Counted from the first letter of the stretch, positions 1-5,699 are shown. The stretch: DNA of 5,842 nt from an uncultured Sphingobium sp. (GCA_913773715.1 CAJYHD010000070.1:1-5842); one strand, 5' to 3'. Program-made: numbers and translations. Notes: a model not told the origin generated them from the sequence alone.

Positions 1-231
1 CGCGCCTCCGGCCTCAACCTGCTCGTAGCCGCCATCATCCTGTGGAACACCCGCTACCTCGAACAGGCCATCGCCGGCATGACCGTGATTCCTGAAACTG
101 CCCGCCACATCGCACCGCTCGGGTGGGAGCATATCTCGCTCACCGGCGACTACCGCTGGAACACCGACGACCGCCCTCCGGTCGGCCAGCTCAGGCCGCT
201 ACGCACACCCACATCGTTGCTCGCTGCATGA
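1..231 (+). CDS. tnpA: Tn3-family transposase, C-terminal fragment (5' end outside window)
   Basis: This frame is open from the first base to TGA at 229-231 and gives the last 76 residues of a transposase. It carries the two blocks that mark the C-terminus of Tn3-family TnpA proteins: [16 protein letters not shown] (about residues 6-21 of the fragment) and [14 protein letters not shown] (about 41-54), followed by a short tail with the usual RPLR (residues 65-68). TnpA is the DDE transposase that cuts and joins the element ends during replicative transposition. Its catalytic residues lie upstream of the window, so activity cannot be judged. The tail looks like a natural end rather than a break. 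An element end should therefore lie at or just after the stop codon. The gene converges on the receiver gene, with 17 bases between the stop codons. Family assignment is confident; the subgroup is unknown. Confidence 0.9.
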   Translation, partial: RASGLNLLVAAIILWNTRYLEQAIAGMTVIPETARHIAPLGWEHISLTGDYRWNTDDRPPVGQLRPLRTPTSLLAA

Positions 232-248
232 CGCGGCTTCGTGTTCGC

Positions 249-551
249 CTATCGTTCACGCAACACCCGGTGCTCCATATGCAATGCCTCGGGGAGAAGC
301 TCCGGGTTGGCCGTGAGATAGATGATCCGGGTGTCGCAGCTCCGTCGCAGCTCATCAGCGATCATCGGGCCGGTGAAGCCGTCGGCCAGATTGAGGTCGA
401 TGATCGCGATCTCAGGAGCAAATTCGATGACGGCTCGAGCGCTCTCGATACTGTCAACGATCATGATCGCGTCGATCCCGGAATCCCGCGCGAGATCCTC
501 TAGGTGGCTGGCAACGGCCGGAATGTCCTCGGCGATCAGCAATCGGTGCAT
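249..551 (-). CDS. Single-domain response regulator (receiver domain), C-terminally short
   Basis: A 100-residue CheY-like receiver with no output domain. Visible receiver features are the acidic pair E8/D9 after the first beta strand, the phosphoacceptor D52 in IIDLNL, and the switch Thr80 in LTANPE. Such stand-alone receivers accept phosphate from histidine kinases, and in alphaproteobacteria several act in the general stress response; that role is inferred here. The ATG at 551 is chosen because GGGGA lies just upstream and an EcfG-like promoter ends near 570, leaving a short leader. Upstream in-frame starts at 593 and 671 would place the promoter inside the coding region. The protein is odd in ending 20 residues after Thr80, without the conserved Lys-Pro and final helix of the roughly 120-residue domain. 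It may be a truncated or decaying gene next to the transposon end. Confidence 0.8.
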   Translation of the reverse strand: MHRLLIAEDIPAVASHLEDLARDSGIDAIMIVDSIESARAVIEFAPEIAIIDLNLADGFTGPMIADELRRSCDTRIIYLTANPELLPEALHMEHRVLRER

Positions 552-573
552 CCGCTTTTCCCCTGTTGTCGTC

Positions 574-598
574 CGAACAGGTTCAGCCGCCATGCGTT
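574..598 (+). promoter_or_regulatory. Candidate EcfG-like promoter facing csbD, interleaved with the minus-strand one
   Basis: On the plus strand CGAAC (574-578), 16 bases, then CGTT (595-598). The -10 is exact and the -35 is one base off consensus. It occupies almost the same bases as the minus-strand element because CGTTCC serves as -10 in one direction and -35 in the other. A start near 605 would give a leader of about 80 bases before the CsbD gene. Confidence 0.35.
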
Positions 599-600
599 CC
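576..600 (-). promoter_or_regulatory. Candidate EcfG-type promoter of the receiver gene
   Basis: On the minus strand GGAAC (600-596) is followed by 16 bases and TGTT (579-576), one base off the known EcfG consensus GGAAC-N16/17-CGTT. Transcription would start near 570, about 20 bases before the ATG at 551, and the leader contains the ribosome binding site. The position agrees well with the chosen start codon. No other promoter was recognised on this side. Confidence 0.55.
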
Positions 601-605
601 AGTCT

Positions 606-625
606 TATGCATTTTTCCGTGCATA
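606..625. repeat. Inverted repeat TATGCA-N8-TGCATA
   Basis: Perfect 6-base arms at 606-611 and 620-625 enclose an AT-rich 8-base spacer, in the divergent control region between the receiver gene and the CsbD gene. It could bind a dimeric regulator or form a small hairpin in a transcript from the upstream promoter. No known operator was recognised, and a dyad this short can arise by chance. Confidence 0.3.
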
Positions 626-628
626 GCG

Positions 629-653
629 GGAGCCAAAGCGCGCGGTCGTCGTT
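629..653 (+). promoter_or_regulatory. Candidate EcfG-like promoter close to the CsbD gene
   Basis: GGAGC (629-633), 16 bases, then CGTT (650-653): one mismatch in the -35 against the EcfG consensus GGAAC-N16/17-CGTT. Transcription would begin near 660 and give a leader of about 24 bases that includes GGAG at 673-676. The distance to the gene suits better than that of the 574-598 candidate. CsbD proteins are commonly stress-induced, which agrees with EcfG control. Confidence 0.45.
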
Positions 654-683
654 GAAGCCTATTGCAATCAATGGAGATGCATC

Positions 684-866
684 GTGGGCGAGTTCGTGGA
701 CAAGGTGAAGGGCGCGATCAACGACCTGGTCGGTGACGCCAAGCAGGAGGTCGGCACCCGGACCGATAACCCCGATCTGGCAGCAGACGGCGCCGCACAG
801 CAGGCGACCGGCAAAGGGCAGAAGCTCAAGGGCGGCATCAAAGGCGCGCTCGGTGACAAAATCTGA
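684..866 (+). CDS. CsbD-family small stress protein
   Basis: A 60-residue, hydrophilic, Lys/Gly/Ala-rich protein of the CsbD family. The family features are an N-terminal DKVKGAINDLVGDAKQEVG block (residues 6-24), a central acidic NPDLAADG segment (29-36), and a C-terminal KLKGGIKGALGDKI block that partly echoes the first. CsbD proteins are small, probably soluble proteins induced by general stress in many bacteria; their biochemical role is unknown. The start is GTG at 684, supported by GGAG at 673-676 with seven bases between. The ATG codons at 671 and 677 are in another frame. The length is typical for the short proteobacterial form. The gene lies 130 bases upstream of katE in the same direction and may be co-transcribed with it. 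EcfG-like promoter candidates lie upstream. Confidence 0.85.
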   Translation: MGEFVDKVKGAINDLVGDAKQEVGTRTDNPDLAADGAAQQATGKGQKLKGGIKGALGDKI

Positions 867-900
867 TCAGCCTCGGCCGAAAGGGTCGTGACTGAAAGCA

Positions 901-926
901 AGGGGCACCTCGATATGAGCACCCCT
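901..926 (+). other. Imperfect hairpin between csbD and katE
   Basis: AGGGG (901-905) pairs with CCCCT (922-926), and inside it CTC (909-911) pairs with GAG (917-919) across a GATAT loop, with an unpaired bulge between the two stems. No T-run follows, so it is not a convincing intrinsic terminator. It could attenuate or process a csbD-katE transcript. The remainder of 867-996 shows only a poor EcfG-like match (GGAAG-N17-CGTC at 936-961). Confidence 0.3.
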
Positions 927-996
927 CCGACTGTTGGAAGACACTCGACATCGTAATCGTCCACGCCGTGCTGCGTGAACTTGAAGGGGATTAGCA

Positions 997-3090
997 ATGG
1001 CGTCGGACGGCAAAGCGCGGAAGCAGGATTACGCAGGCGGGGAAACGCATCAGATCGCTGACGACGATCATCCGGTGCTCACGACCAACCATGGCATGCC
1101 GATCTCGGACAATCAGAACCAGCTGAAGGCGGGGCCGCGCGGCCCGGTGCTGATCGAGGACGAAGTCTTCCGCGAGAAGATGAACCATTTCGATCACGAA
1201 CGCATCCCCGAGCGCATCGTTCATGCGCGTGGGAGCGCGGCGCACGGCTATTTCGAGTGCACCGAGAGCCTCGCCGATATCACCGTCGCCGATCTGTTCC
1301 AGAAGAAAGGCCAGCGCACCGAGGTGTTCACTCGCTTCTCGACCGTCGCGGGCGGTGCCGGATCGGTCGACACGCCGCGCGACGTGCGCGGCTTCGCGGT
1401 CAAGTTCTATACGCGCGAGGGCAATTGGGATCTTGTCGGCAACAACATCCCCGTCTTCTTCATCCAGGACGCGATCAAGTTTCCAGACCTGATCCACGCG
1501 GCCAAAATGGAGGCTGATCGCGGCTACCCGCAAGCGGCAACCGCGCACGACACGTTCTGGGACTTCATTTCGCTGATGCCCGAGTCCACCCACATGGTCA
1601 TGTGGGCGATGTCCGACCGCACGCTGCCCCGCACCTTCGCAAACATGGAGGGGTTCGGCGTCCACACGTTCCGCTTCATCAACAAGGAGGGGAAGTCGAC
1701 CTTCGTCAAGTTTCACTGGAAGCCGAAGGCGGGCCTCGCCTCCACGATCTGGGACGAGACGGTGAAGATTGCCGGCGCCGATCCGGACTTCCAGCGCCGC
1801 AATCTGTTCGAGAGCATCGATCGCGGCGATTTCCCGACCTGGGAGCTGGGCGTGCAGCTGTTCGACGAGGCGTTCGCCGAAAGCCAGCCCTACGACGTGC
1901 TCGACGCGACCAAGATCATTCCCGAGGAGGTGCTGCCCGTCCGCATCGTCGGCAAGATGGTGCTCGACCGCTATCCTGACAATTTTTTCGCCGAAACCGA
2001 ACAGGCCGCATTCGTGCCGAGCCATGTCGTCCCGGGCATCGGCTTCTCGAACGATCCGCTGCTGCAGGGCCGTTTGTTCAGCTATACGGACACGCAGCTA
2101 TCGCGGCTTGGCTCGGTCAATTTCCATCAGCTGCCGATCAACCGCGCGAAGGGCCGTGCCGAGGCGGCGGGCTGCCCGTTCATGAACCAGCAGCGCGATG
2201 GCCACATGCAGATGTCGGTTCCCAAGGGTCGCGCCAATTACGAGCCCAACAGCCTGGCGCAGGCGGGCGAAGAAGCCGGCGCCCGCGAAGACCCGGAGCG
2301 TGGCTACAAGACTTTCCCCTCGGAAGAGCAGGGCCAGAAGCTGCGCATCCGGCCGGAGAGCTTCGCCGACCATTACAGCCAGGCGCGGCTGTTTTTCCGG
2401 TCGATGGACCCGGCCGAACAGGCGCACATCGCCTCGGCGCTGGTGTTCGAGCTCAGCAAGGTCAGCCTTGAGCATATCCGCATCTCGGTCATGGCCAACC
2501 TGCGCAACGTCGACGAGACTCTGGCGCAACGCGTCGCCGATGGCCTCGCGATGGACCTGCCGCCGCCATCGAAGACCGCCGCCCCGGTTCTCGACATGGA
2601 TCCCTCGCCCGCGCTGCGCATCATCCGCGGTCCGCTCGAAAAGCACACGCTGGAAGGCCGCACGGTCGGCATCCTGATCGCCGACGGAACCGACGCCGGC
2701 GAGCTGTCGACGCTCAAGGACGCGGTGAAGGCCGCTGGCGGCACGCCGATGACGATCGCGCCCAAAGTCGGCAAGGTGCCCCTGTCCGACGGCAGCGCGA
2801 TCGCCGCGGACGCGCAGCTGTTCGGCCAGCCGTCGGTGACGGTCGATGCTTGCGCGGTGATCCTGTCTGAGGCGGCTGCGGCCAAGCTCGTCAAGGAAGG
2901 CGCCGCGGTGCAATGGGTGATGGACGCTTTCGGCCACTTGAAGGCGATCGGCGTTAACGACGCCGCCAAGCCGCTCCTCGACAAGGCGGGGGTCGAGCCC
3001 GACGAGGGCGTCACCGACCTTGCCGGCTTCGTCGAGGCGGCAAAGAAGCGTTATTGGGATCGGGAAGCGTCGGTTCGAACGCTGGCGTGA
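997..3090 (+). CDS. katE: Large-subunit heme catalase, HPII type (hydroperoxidase II)
   Basis: A 697-residue monofunctional catalase that converts hydrogen peroxide to water and oxygen in the cytoplasm. The N-terminal arm and heme catalase core span about residues 25-510. The core contains catalytic H76 in [11 protein letters not shown]149 in GNNIPVFF, and heme-ligand Y363 in RLFSYTDTQ with R359 nearby. A flavodoxin/class I amidotransferase-like domain follows (about 553-690), which marks the large-subunit clade. These residues sit at a constant offset of 52 from E. coli HPII H128, N201, Y415 and R411, so the core aligns without gaps and only the N-terminal arm is shorter. By the same offset HPII H392, which crosslinks to the heme-ligand tyrosine, is V340 here. 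The ATG at 997 is preceded by AAGGGGA at 984-990. Neighbouring stress genes suggest EcfG control, but its own upstream promoter match is weak. Confidence 0.97.
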   Translation: MASDGKARKQDYAGGETHQIADDDHPVLTTNHGMPISDNQNQLKAGPRGPVLIEDEVFREKMNHFDHERIPERIVHARGSAAHGYFECTESLADITVADLFQKKGQRTEVFTRFSTVAGGAGSVDTPRDVRGFAVKFYTREGNWDLVGNNIPVFFIQDAIKFPDLIHAAKMEADRGYPQAATAHDTFWDFISLMPESTHMVMWAMSDRTLPRTFANMEGFGVHTFRFINKEGKSTFVKFHWKPKAGLASTIWDETVKIAGADPDFQRRNLFESIDRGDFPTWELGVQLFDEAFAESQPYDVLDATKIIPEEVLPVRIVGKMVLDRYPDNFFAETEQAAFVPSHVVPGIGFSNDPLLQGRLFSYTDTQLSRLGSVNFHQLPINRAKGRAEAAGCPFMNQQRDGHMQMSVPKGRANYEPNSLAQAGEEAGAREDPERGYKTFPSEEQGQKLRIRPESFADHYSQARLFFRSMDPAEQAHIASALVFELSKVSLEHIRISVMANLRNVDETLAQRVADGLAMDLPPPSKTAAPVLDMDPSPALRIIRGPLEKHTLEGRTVGILIADGTDAGELSTLKDAVKAAGGTPMTIAPKVGKVPLSDGSAIAADAQLFGQPSVTVDACAVILSEAAAAKLVKEGAAVQWVMDAFGHLKAIGVNDAAKPLLDKAGVEPDEGVTDLAGFVEAAKKRYWDREASVRTLA

Positions 3091-3108
3091 TCGCTCGAGA
3101 CGTCTCCA

Positions 3109-3128
3109 CGCCCGACCTCGGTCGGGCG
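3109..3128 (+). terminator. Strong GC-rich hairpin after katE (terminator-like, no T-run)
   Basis: A perfect 20-base inverted repeat with arms CGCCCGACC (3109-3117) and GGTCGGGCG (3120-3128), 18 bases after the katE stop codon. It can fold as an 8-pair stem with a CTCG loop. The following bases are CACCCTC, with no run of T, so it is not a classic intrinsic terminator. It could end or stabilise the katE mRNA, and it lies only 22 bases ahead of the next start codon. Confidence 0.5.
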
Positions 3129-3150
3129 CACCCTCACGAAAGGACGGCAC

Positions 3151-3384
3151 ATGGCAAATCTGCTCGGCGCGCTCATAGGCGCTGCAATCGACCGCGGTGA
3201 CGGTGACAGCGGGATCAAGGGCGCTATCATCGGCACCGTCGCTGAAACGGCGATCCGGGGACTGGCGCCCATTGTCGCGACCTACGCACTTGGATGGGGC
3301 GTTCAATACGCAGTCCGCAAAGGGTGGCATCTGGTTGCGGGGGCCGATCCGATCGAACCCGCCAATGGAATACTGCGTCGCTGA
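3151..3384 (+). CDS. Small Gly-rich hydrophobic protein of unknown function
   Basis: A 77-residue protein that I do not recognise. The start is ATG 3151 with AAAGGA at 3139-3144, a good ribosome binding site. A short hydrophobic N-terminus (residues 4-13) with G6/G10 is followed by a polar loop (DRGDGDSG, 14-21). A longer hydrophobic stretch (about 22-55) has Gly at 24, 28, 37, 48 and 50, resembling a glycine zipper. The tail is basic and polar. It could be a small membrane or membrane-associated protein. There is no cleavable signal peptide or lipobox. It sits between katE and the flavoprotein gene in the same direction. Its stop codon TGA overlaps an ATG (TGATG) that opens a short frame running into the next gene. 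Confidence 0.7.
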   Translation: MANLLGALIGAAIDRGDGDSGIKGAIIGTVAETAIRGLAPIVATYALGWGVQYAVRKGWHLVAGADPIEPANGILRR

Positions 3385-3455
3385 TGCCGAGTGTGCACGC
3401 GACGCTGGCCGCAGATCGGGGCACCTCAGATCCGGCGATGCTCCCGAATGATTGA
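3384..3455 (+). CDS. Possible 23-codon coupling mini-ORF
   Basis: The ATG at 3384 overlaps the stop codon of the preceding gene in TGATG, and the frame closes with TGA at 3453-3455, just inside the flavoprotein gene whose ATG is at 3448. The flavoprotein start has no clear ribosome binding site. Ribosomes finishing the 77-residue gene could re-initiate here and then at 3448. The peptide has no recognisable features and may have no function of its own. The evidence is positional only, and such short overlaps can arise by chance. Confidence 0.2.
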   Translation: MPSVHATLAADRGTSDPAMLPND

Positions 3456-4365
3456 CTGCGTGATCATCGGCGGCGGACCGGCAGGCCTGACCGCCGCCAT
3501 TTATCTCGCACGGTTCCGTCGCAACGTCGTTGTAATTGATGACGGCAACAGCCGGGCAAGCTGGATTCCCAGGTCGCATAATCATCCCGGCTTCCCGGAA
3601 GGGATCGGCGGAGACGAGCTGCTCGTGCGGATGCGCGCGCAGGCCGAGCGCTATGGCGCGGTGCTGCATCCTGAACGCGCAACGGCATTGGAGCGGAAGG
3701 GAGACGGGTTTCTCGTATCCACAGTGAACCGCACGCTGGACGCGCGTATGACGTTGCTCGCGACAGGTGTGGTCAATCGCAGTCCGCAGATCGATCCCGC
3801 CACGCACAGGCGGGCATTGGAAAGAGGCAAGTTGCGCTACTGCCCGATCTGCGACGGTTTCGAGGTCACCGACATGCGCATCGCCGTGATCGGCGCCGAC
3901 GAACACGGCGTCGCGGAGGCACTTTTTCTCAGGACATATTCGTCAAAGATCACGTTGCTGGCAGAGCGGACCGTCGACCTCGACGAAGAGGACCGACAGG
4001 CGCTCCAAGAGGCCGGGATCGCGCTCGCCGGTGCGCCGCTAGCCTCCATCGACTTCGAGTCGGGAGATGATGTCATAATCGCCTTGGAAGACGGTGCCGG
4101 CACCGTAGTCGTGGACACCGTGTATCCGGCGCTTGGCTCGGACATCAACAATGCGCTGGCCATCGATATGGGGGTCGCATTGAGTGACTGCCGGTGCATT
4201 GCCACTGACGAGGATCAGCGCACCAATCTACCCGGTTGCTATGCTGCCGGCGATGTCGTGGCCGGTCTCGATCAGATCAGCGTGGCGACAGGTCACGGGG
4301 CGAAAGCGGCAACGGCGATTCACAACGCGCTTCGAGCGCTTGACGGGCAGACGGCGGACAAATGA
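3448..4365 (+). CDS. Thioredoxin-reductase-like FAD/NAD(P) oxidoreductase
   Basis: A 305-residue flavoprotein with the layout of low-molecular-weight thioredoxin reductases. The FAD Rossmann motif GGGPAG is at 8-13, the redox disulfide CPICDG at 132-137 (C132, C135), the second nucleotide-binding domain at about 143-250, and a second FAD contact YAAGDVV at 265-271. The family moves electrons from NAD(P)H through FAD to the active disulfide and then to thioredoxin or another partner. The dinucleotide site is unusual: GADEHG (149-154) replaces the usual GGG(N/D)SA, and AER (172-174) stands where E. coli TrxB has the phosphate-binding HRR. NADPH may therefore be poorly bound and NADH preferred, so thioredoxin reductase activity should not be assumed. 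The ATG at 3448 begins the FAD strand directly; an upstream GTG at 3391 would add 19 unlike residues. No clear ribosome binding site is visible. Confidence 0.88.
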   Translation: MIDCVIIGGGPAGLTAAIYLARFRRNVVVIDDGNSRASWIPRSHNHPGFPEGIGGDELLVRMRAQAERYGAVLHPERATALERKGDGFLVSTVNRTLDARMTLLATGVVNRSPQIDPATHRRALERGKLRYCPICDGFEVTDMRIAVIGADEHGVAEALFLRTYSSKITLLAERTVDLDEEDRQALQEAGIALAGAPLASIDFESGDDVIIALEDGAGTVVVDTVYPALGSDINNALAIDMGVALSDCRCIATDEDQRTNLPGCYAAGDVVAGLDQISVATGHGAKAATAIHNALRALDGQTADK

Positions 4366-4441
4366 TCGGTTCCAAGCGTCTTAGCGACTTGACCGCGTCC
4401 ATATCAAACCAAGACCATGCTCGCGATCGCCGCACCAGATG

Positions 4442-5221
4442 TCAGTCTTCGCACTCACTGCTCGGTGGCTGCGTGAACAGTTTCGATATTTCACCCCGGA
4501 TGAGTGCGTAACATTCGCAGGATTCCTCCCGCAGTAGGTCGGGATTGATCACCGAGATCTTGCCGCGTTTGTACTCTATCGCTCCGATCGAGAGAAATTC
4601 GCGGGCAACGATGTTGACAGCGTTTCGCTTGACCCCGAGCATTTCGGCAAGGAATTCCTGCTTCAAGGGCAGCCTGTCGGTCTCGGTCCGATCGTGGGTG
4701 GTCAGGATCCAGCGCGCGAGGCGCTGGCGAACGGTATGAAGCGCGTTACAGGCAACCGATTGTAGTGACATTCGCACCATGACCTCGCGCCAGCGAGTAA
4801 CGGCCGAACAGAACTCCACGCTCTCGTCCACCAGATCTTCGAAATCTTCCGCTTTGACCCGGTAGCCGCTGCCGGGGAGTTGAACGACATAGCGGTTGAA
4901 AGCGTCGTCGACATAGCCGCTCGCACTCAAACCTGCGGCTCCCTCACGCCCGATCGTCATTCCCTCAGCGGTTCGACCGTCGCTCATGACCGCGACCAGC
5001 GAGATCATGCCGGTCAGCGGCAGAAAGACGTGAGTGAGCGGTTGACCGGGCTCGTACAATACCTGTCCGGCTTCCAGCAGCACGGGCTCCAGGCGATCGT
5101 CCATCCGCGCCCGCTCATCGGGAGGAACCCGATCGAGAAGGTGGTTGCTGCTCGAAAGAGCCGCACCGTTCTCGCGATCTGCGGGATCGTCAGCCAATGA
5201 AAAGCTCCTCTCTAGCTGCAT
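4442..5221 (-). CDS. Crp/Fnr-family transcriptional regulator
   Basis: A 259-residue regulator with a cyclic-nucleotide-binding-type beta roll (about residues 48-120, including GQVLYEPGQPLTHVFLPLTG). A long dimerisation helix follows (about 125-172), then a Crp-type winged helix-turn-helix (about 185-230) with recognition segment VKRNAVNIVAREFL. It lacks the N-terminal cysteine cluster of oxygen-sensing FNR and the usual cAMP-contacting pattern of CRP, so its signal is unknown. The four cysteines (138, 158, 235, 237) could be redox-active, but this is not shown. The start is uncertain: ATG 5221 is used here, but TTG at 5197 has a far better Shine-Dalgarno sequence, and TTG at 5227 is also possible. 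It converges on the flavoprotein gene and diverges from the lipoprotein gene, so it may regulate either side or itself. Confidence 0.92.
   Translation of the reverse strand: MQLERSFSLADDPADRENGAALSSSNHLLDRVPPDERARMDDRLEPVLLEAGQVLYEPGQPLTHVFLPLTGMISLVAVMSDGRTAEGMTIGREGAAGLSASGYVDDAFNRYVVQLPGSGYRVKAEDFEDLVDESVEFCSAVTRWREVMVRMSLQSVACNALHTVRQRLARWILTTHDRTETDRLPLKQEFLAEMLGVKRNAVNIVAREFLSIGAIEYKRGKISVINPDLLREESCECYALIRGEISKLFTQPPSSECED
5205..5210 (-). promoter_or_regulatory. Strong Shine-Dalgarno inside the annotated Crp/Fnr start region
   Basis: On the minus strand GAGGAG (5210-5205) lies seven bases before an in-frame TTG at 5197-5195. This is close to ideal spacing. The ATG at 5221 has only a distant AGGG, about 14 bases away. 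The mature start could thus be TTG 5197, giving a 251-residue protein that begins LADDPADREN. Homologue alignment would decide between them. Confidence 0.5.
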
Positions 5222-5242
5222 GCTCAACGCGCCGCCCTACAC

Positions 5243-5258
5243 GTCGACCAATTTCGAC
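5243..5258. promoter_or_regulatory. Possible Crp/Fnr-type operator dyad GTCGA-N6-TCGAC
   Basis: Five-base perfect arms separated by six bases, 22 bases upstream of the Crp/Fnr regulator ATG. The arm length and spacing match the geometry of CRP-family sites (TGTGA-N6-TCACA), though the bases differ. Autoregulation is a reasonable guess. The dyad is short and may be coincidental. Confidence 0.3.
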
Positions 5259-5274
5259 AAAAGAAACCTCCGCG

Positions 5275-5299
5275 GGAACGCGCCATGTGAAAAACCGTT
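5275..5299 (+). promoter_or_regulatory. EcfG-type (general stress response) promoter of the lipoprotein-mscS pair
   Basis: GGAAC (5275-5279), 16 bases, then CGTT (5296-5299): an exact match to the alphaproteobacterial EcfG consensus. Transcription would start near 5306 and leave a leader of about 30 bases before the ATG at 5336. Direction and distance fit the downstream gene. This is the clearest promoter in the window. Confidence 0.75.
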
Positions 5300-5310
5300 A
5301 ATGAACGGTT
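5293..5310. promoter_or_regulatory. Perfect dyad overlapping the EcfG -10 element
   Basis: AACCGTT (5293-5299) and AACGGTT (5304-5310) form a perfect 7-base inverted repeat around the spacer AATG. It covers the CGTT -10 and the predicted transcription start. A protein bound here would block the promoter, so it may be a repressor site; alternatively it forms a small hairpin. The candidate regulator is unknown; the divergent Crp/Fnr gene is one possibility. Confidence 0.4.
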
Positions 5311-5335
5311 GAATACATAACCGGGCGATAGCAGC

Positions 5336-5698
5336 ATGGTTCGATCGGCATGGAGAGCGCTAGGCGGCACGGCGATGCCTGTCGCCGGGGCTGTTCTGCT
5401 CGCTTCCTGTGCCAGCCCTTCGACACAAATAGCGACCGGGCTTGGAGGGTACGGACTAAGCGAAGGTTCGGCGCGATGCATGGGAGATCGCCTGCAGTCG
5501 CGCCTGTCGCTGGGCCAGCTCCGACAACTCGGTCGCGCCGCACAAGCTTTGAGTCAGTCGCAGGCCGGGCGCCTGACGGCCAATGACCTGATCCGCGCGG
5601 GCGCTCAGGTCAACGACGTCAAAATACCCCTGGAAGTCACGAAAGCGGCCGCATCTTGCGGTGCGTTGACGGAAGCGGCCGGGGTTCAGGGAGGTTGA
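5336..5698 (+). CDS. Small predicted lipoprotein of unknown function
   Basis: A 120-residue protein with a lipoprotein signal peptide: basic n-region MVRSAWR, hydrophobic core to residue 22, and lipobox LLASC with the lipidated Cys at 25. The residue after it is Ala, which in the E. coli rule favours outer-membrane sorting. The mature part has only two cysteines, C48 and C108, which may form a disulfide in the periplasm. The central region (about 50-90) is predicted helical and rich in Gln, Ala and Leu. I do not recognise a domain. ATG 5336 is preferred over the internal ATG at residue 14 because only the longer form has a charged n-region; its ribosome binding site is weak. One base separates its stop from the MscS-type gene, so the two almost certainly share a transcript under the EcfG-type promoter. 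Confidence 0.82.
   Translation: MVRSAWRALGGTAMPVAGAVLLASCASPSTQIATGLGGYGLSEGSARCMGDRLQSRLSLGQLRQLGRAAQALSQSQAGRLTANDLIRAGAQVNDVKIPLEVTKAAASCGALTEAAGVQGG
5688..5694 (+). promoter_or_regulatory. Ribosome binding site for the MscS-type gene
   Basis: AGGGAGG lies at the very end of the lipoprotein coding region, five bases before the ATG at 5700. It fixes the start of the downstream gene. It also means the two genes are translated as a tight pair. Confidence 0.7.
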
Positions 5699-5699
5699 T

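Noticed and set aside
123..503. Plus-strand open frame across the transposase end and the receiver gene
   Set aside because: It overlaps two better supported genes in other frames and has no recognisable protein features.
936..961. GGAAG-N17-CGTC upstream of katE as an EcfG promoter
   Set aside because: It has two mismatches at strongly conserved bases. It is mentioned with the intergenic hairpin but is too weak to annotate; katE may be transcribed from the csbD promoters.
668..997. Minus-strand open frame opposite the CsbD gene
   Set aside because: The low-complexity Pro/Ser-rich translation mirrors the CsbD gene. The CsbD reading has a family match and a ribosome binding site.
991..2025. 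Minus-strand open frame of about 340 codons opposite the start of katE
   Set aside because: It mirrors the katE codons, shows no recognisable domain, and is fully explained as an antisense shadow of high-GC coding sequence.
3354..3379. CGAAC-N17-CGTC upstream of the flavoprotein gene as an EcfG promoter
   Set aside because: It has two mismatches and lies inside the preceding coding sequence, so it is likely a chance match.
2098..3906. Long minus-strand open frame of about 600 codons opposite katE and its downstream genes
   Set aside because: It is antisense to a certain catalase and to two other plus-strand genes. Its translation is Arg/His/Asp-rich with no domain, as expected from a GC-rich shadow frame, and it runs across a gene boundary and a hairpin.
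4366..4441. Bidirectional terminator between the convergent flavoprotein and Crp/Fnr genes
   Set aside because: Only a bulged, weak pairing near AAGCGTCTTAGCGACTT and a GCGATCGC palindrome are visible, with no T-run on either strand.
4880..5200. Plus-strand open frame opposite the Crp/Fnr gene
   Set aside because: It is antisense to a well supported regulator, with no domain or ribosome binding site.
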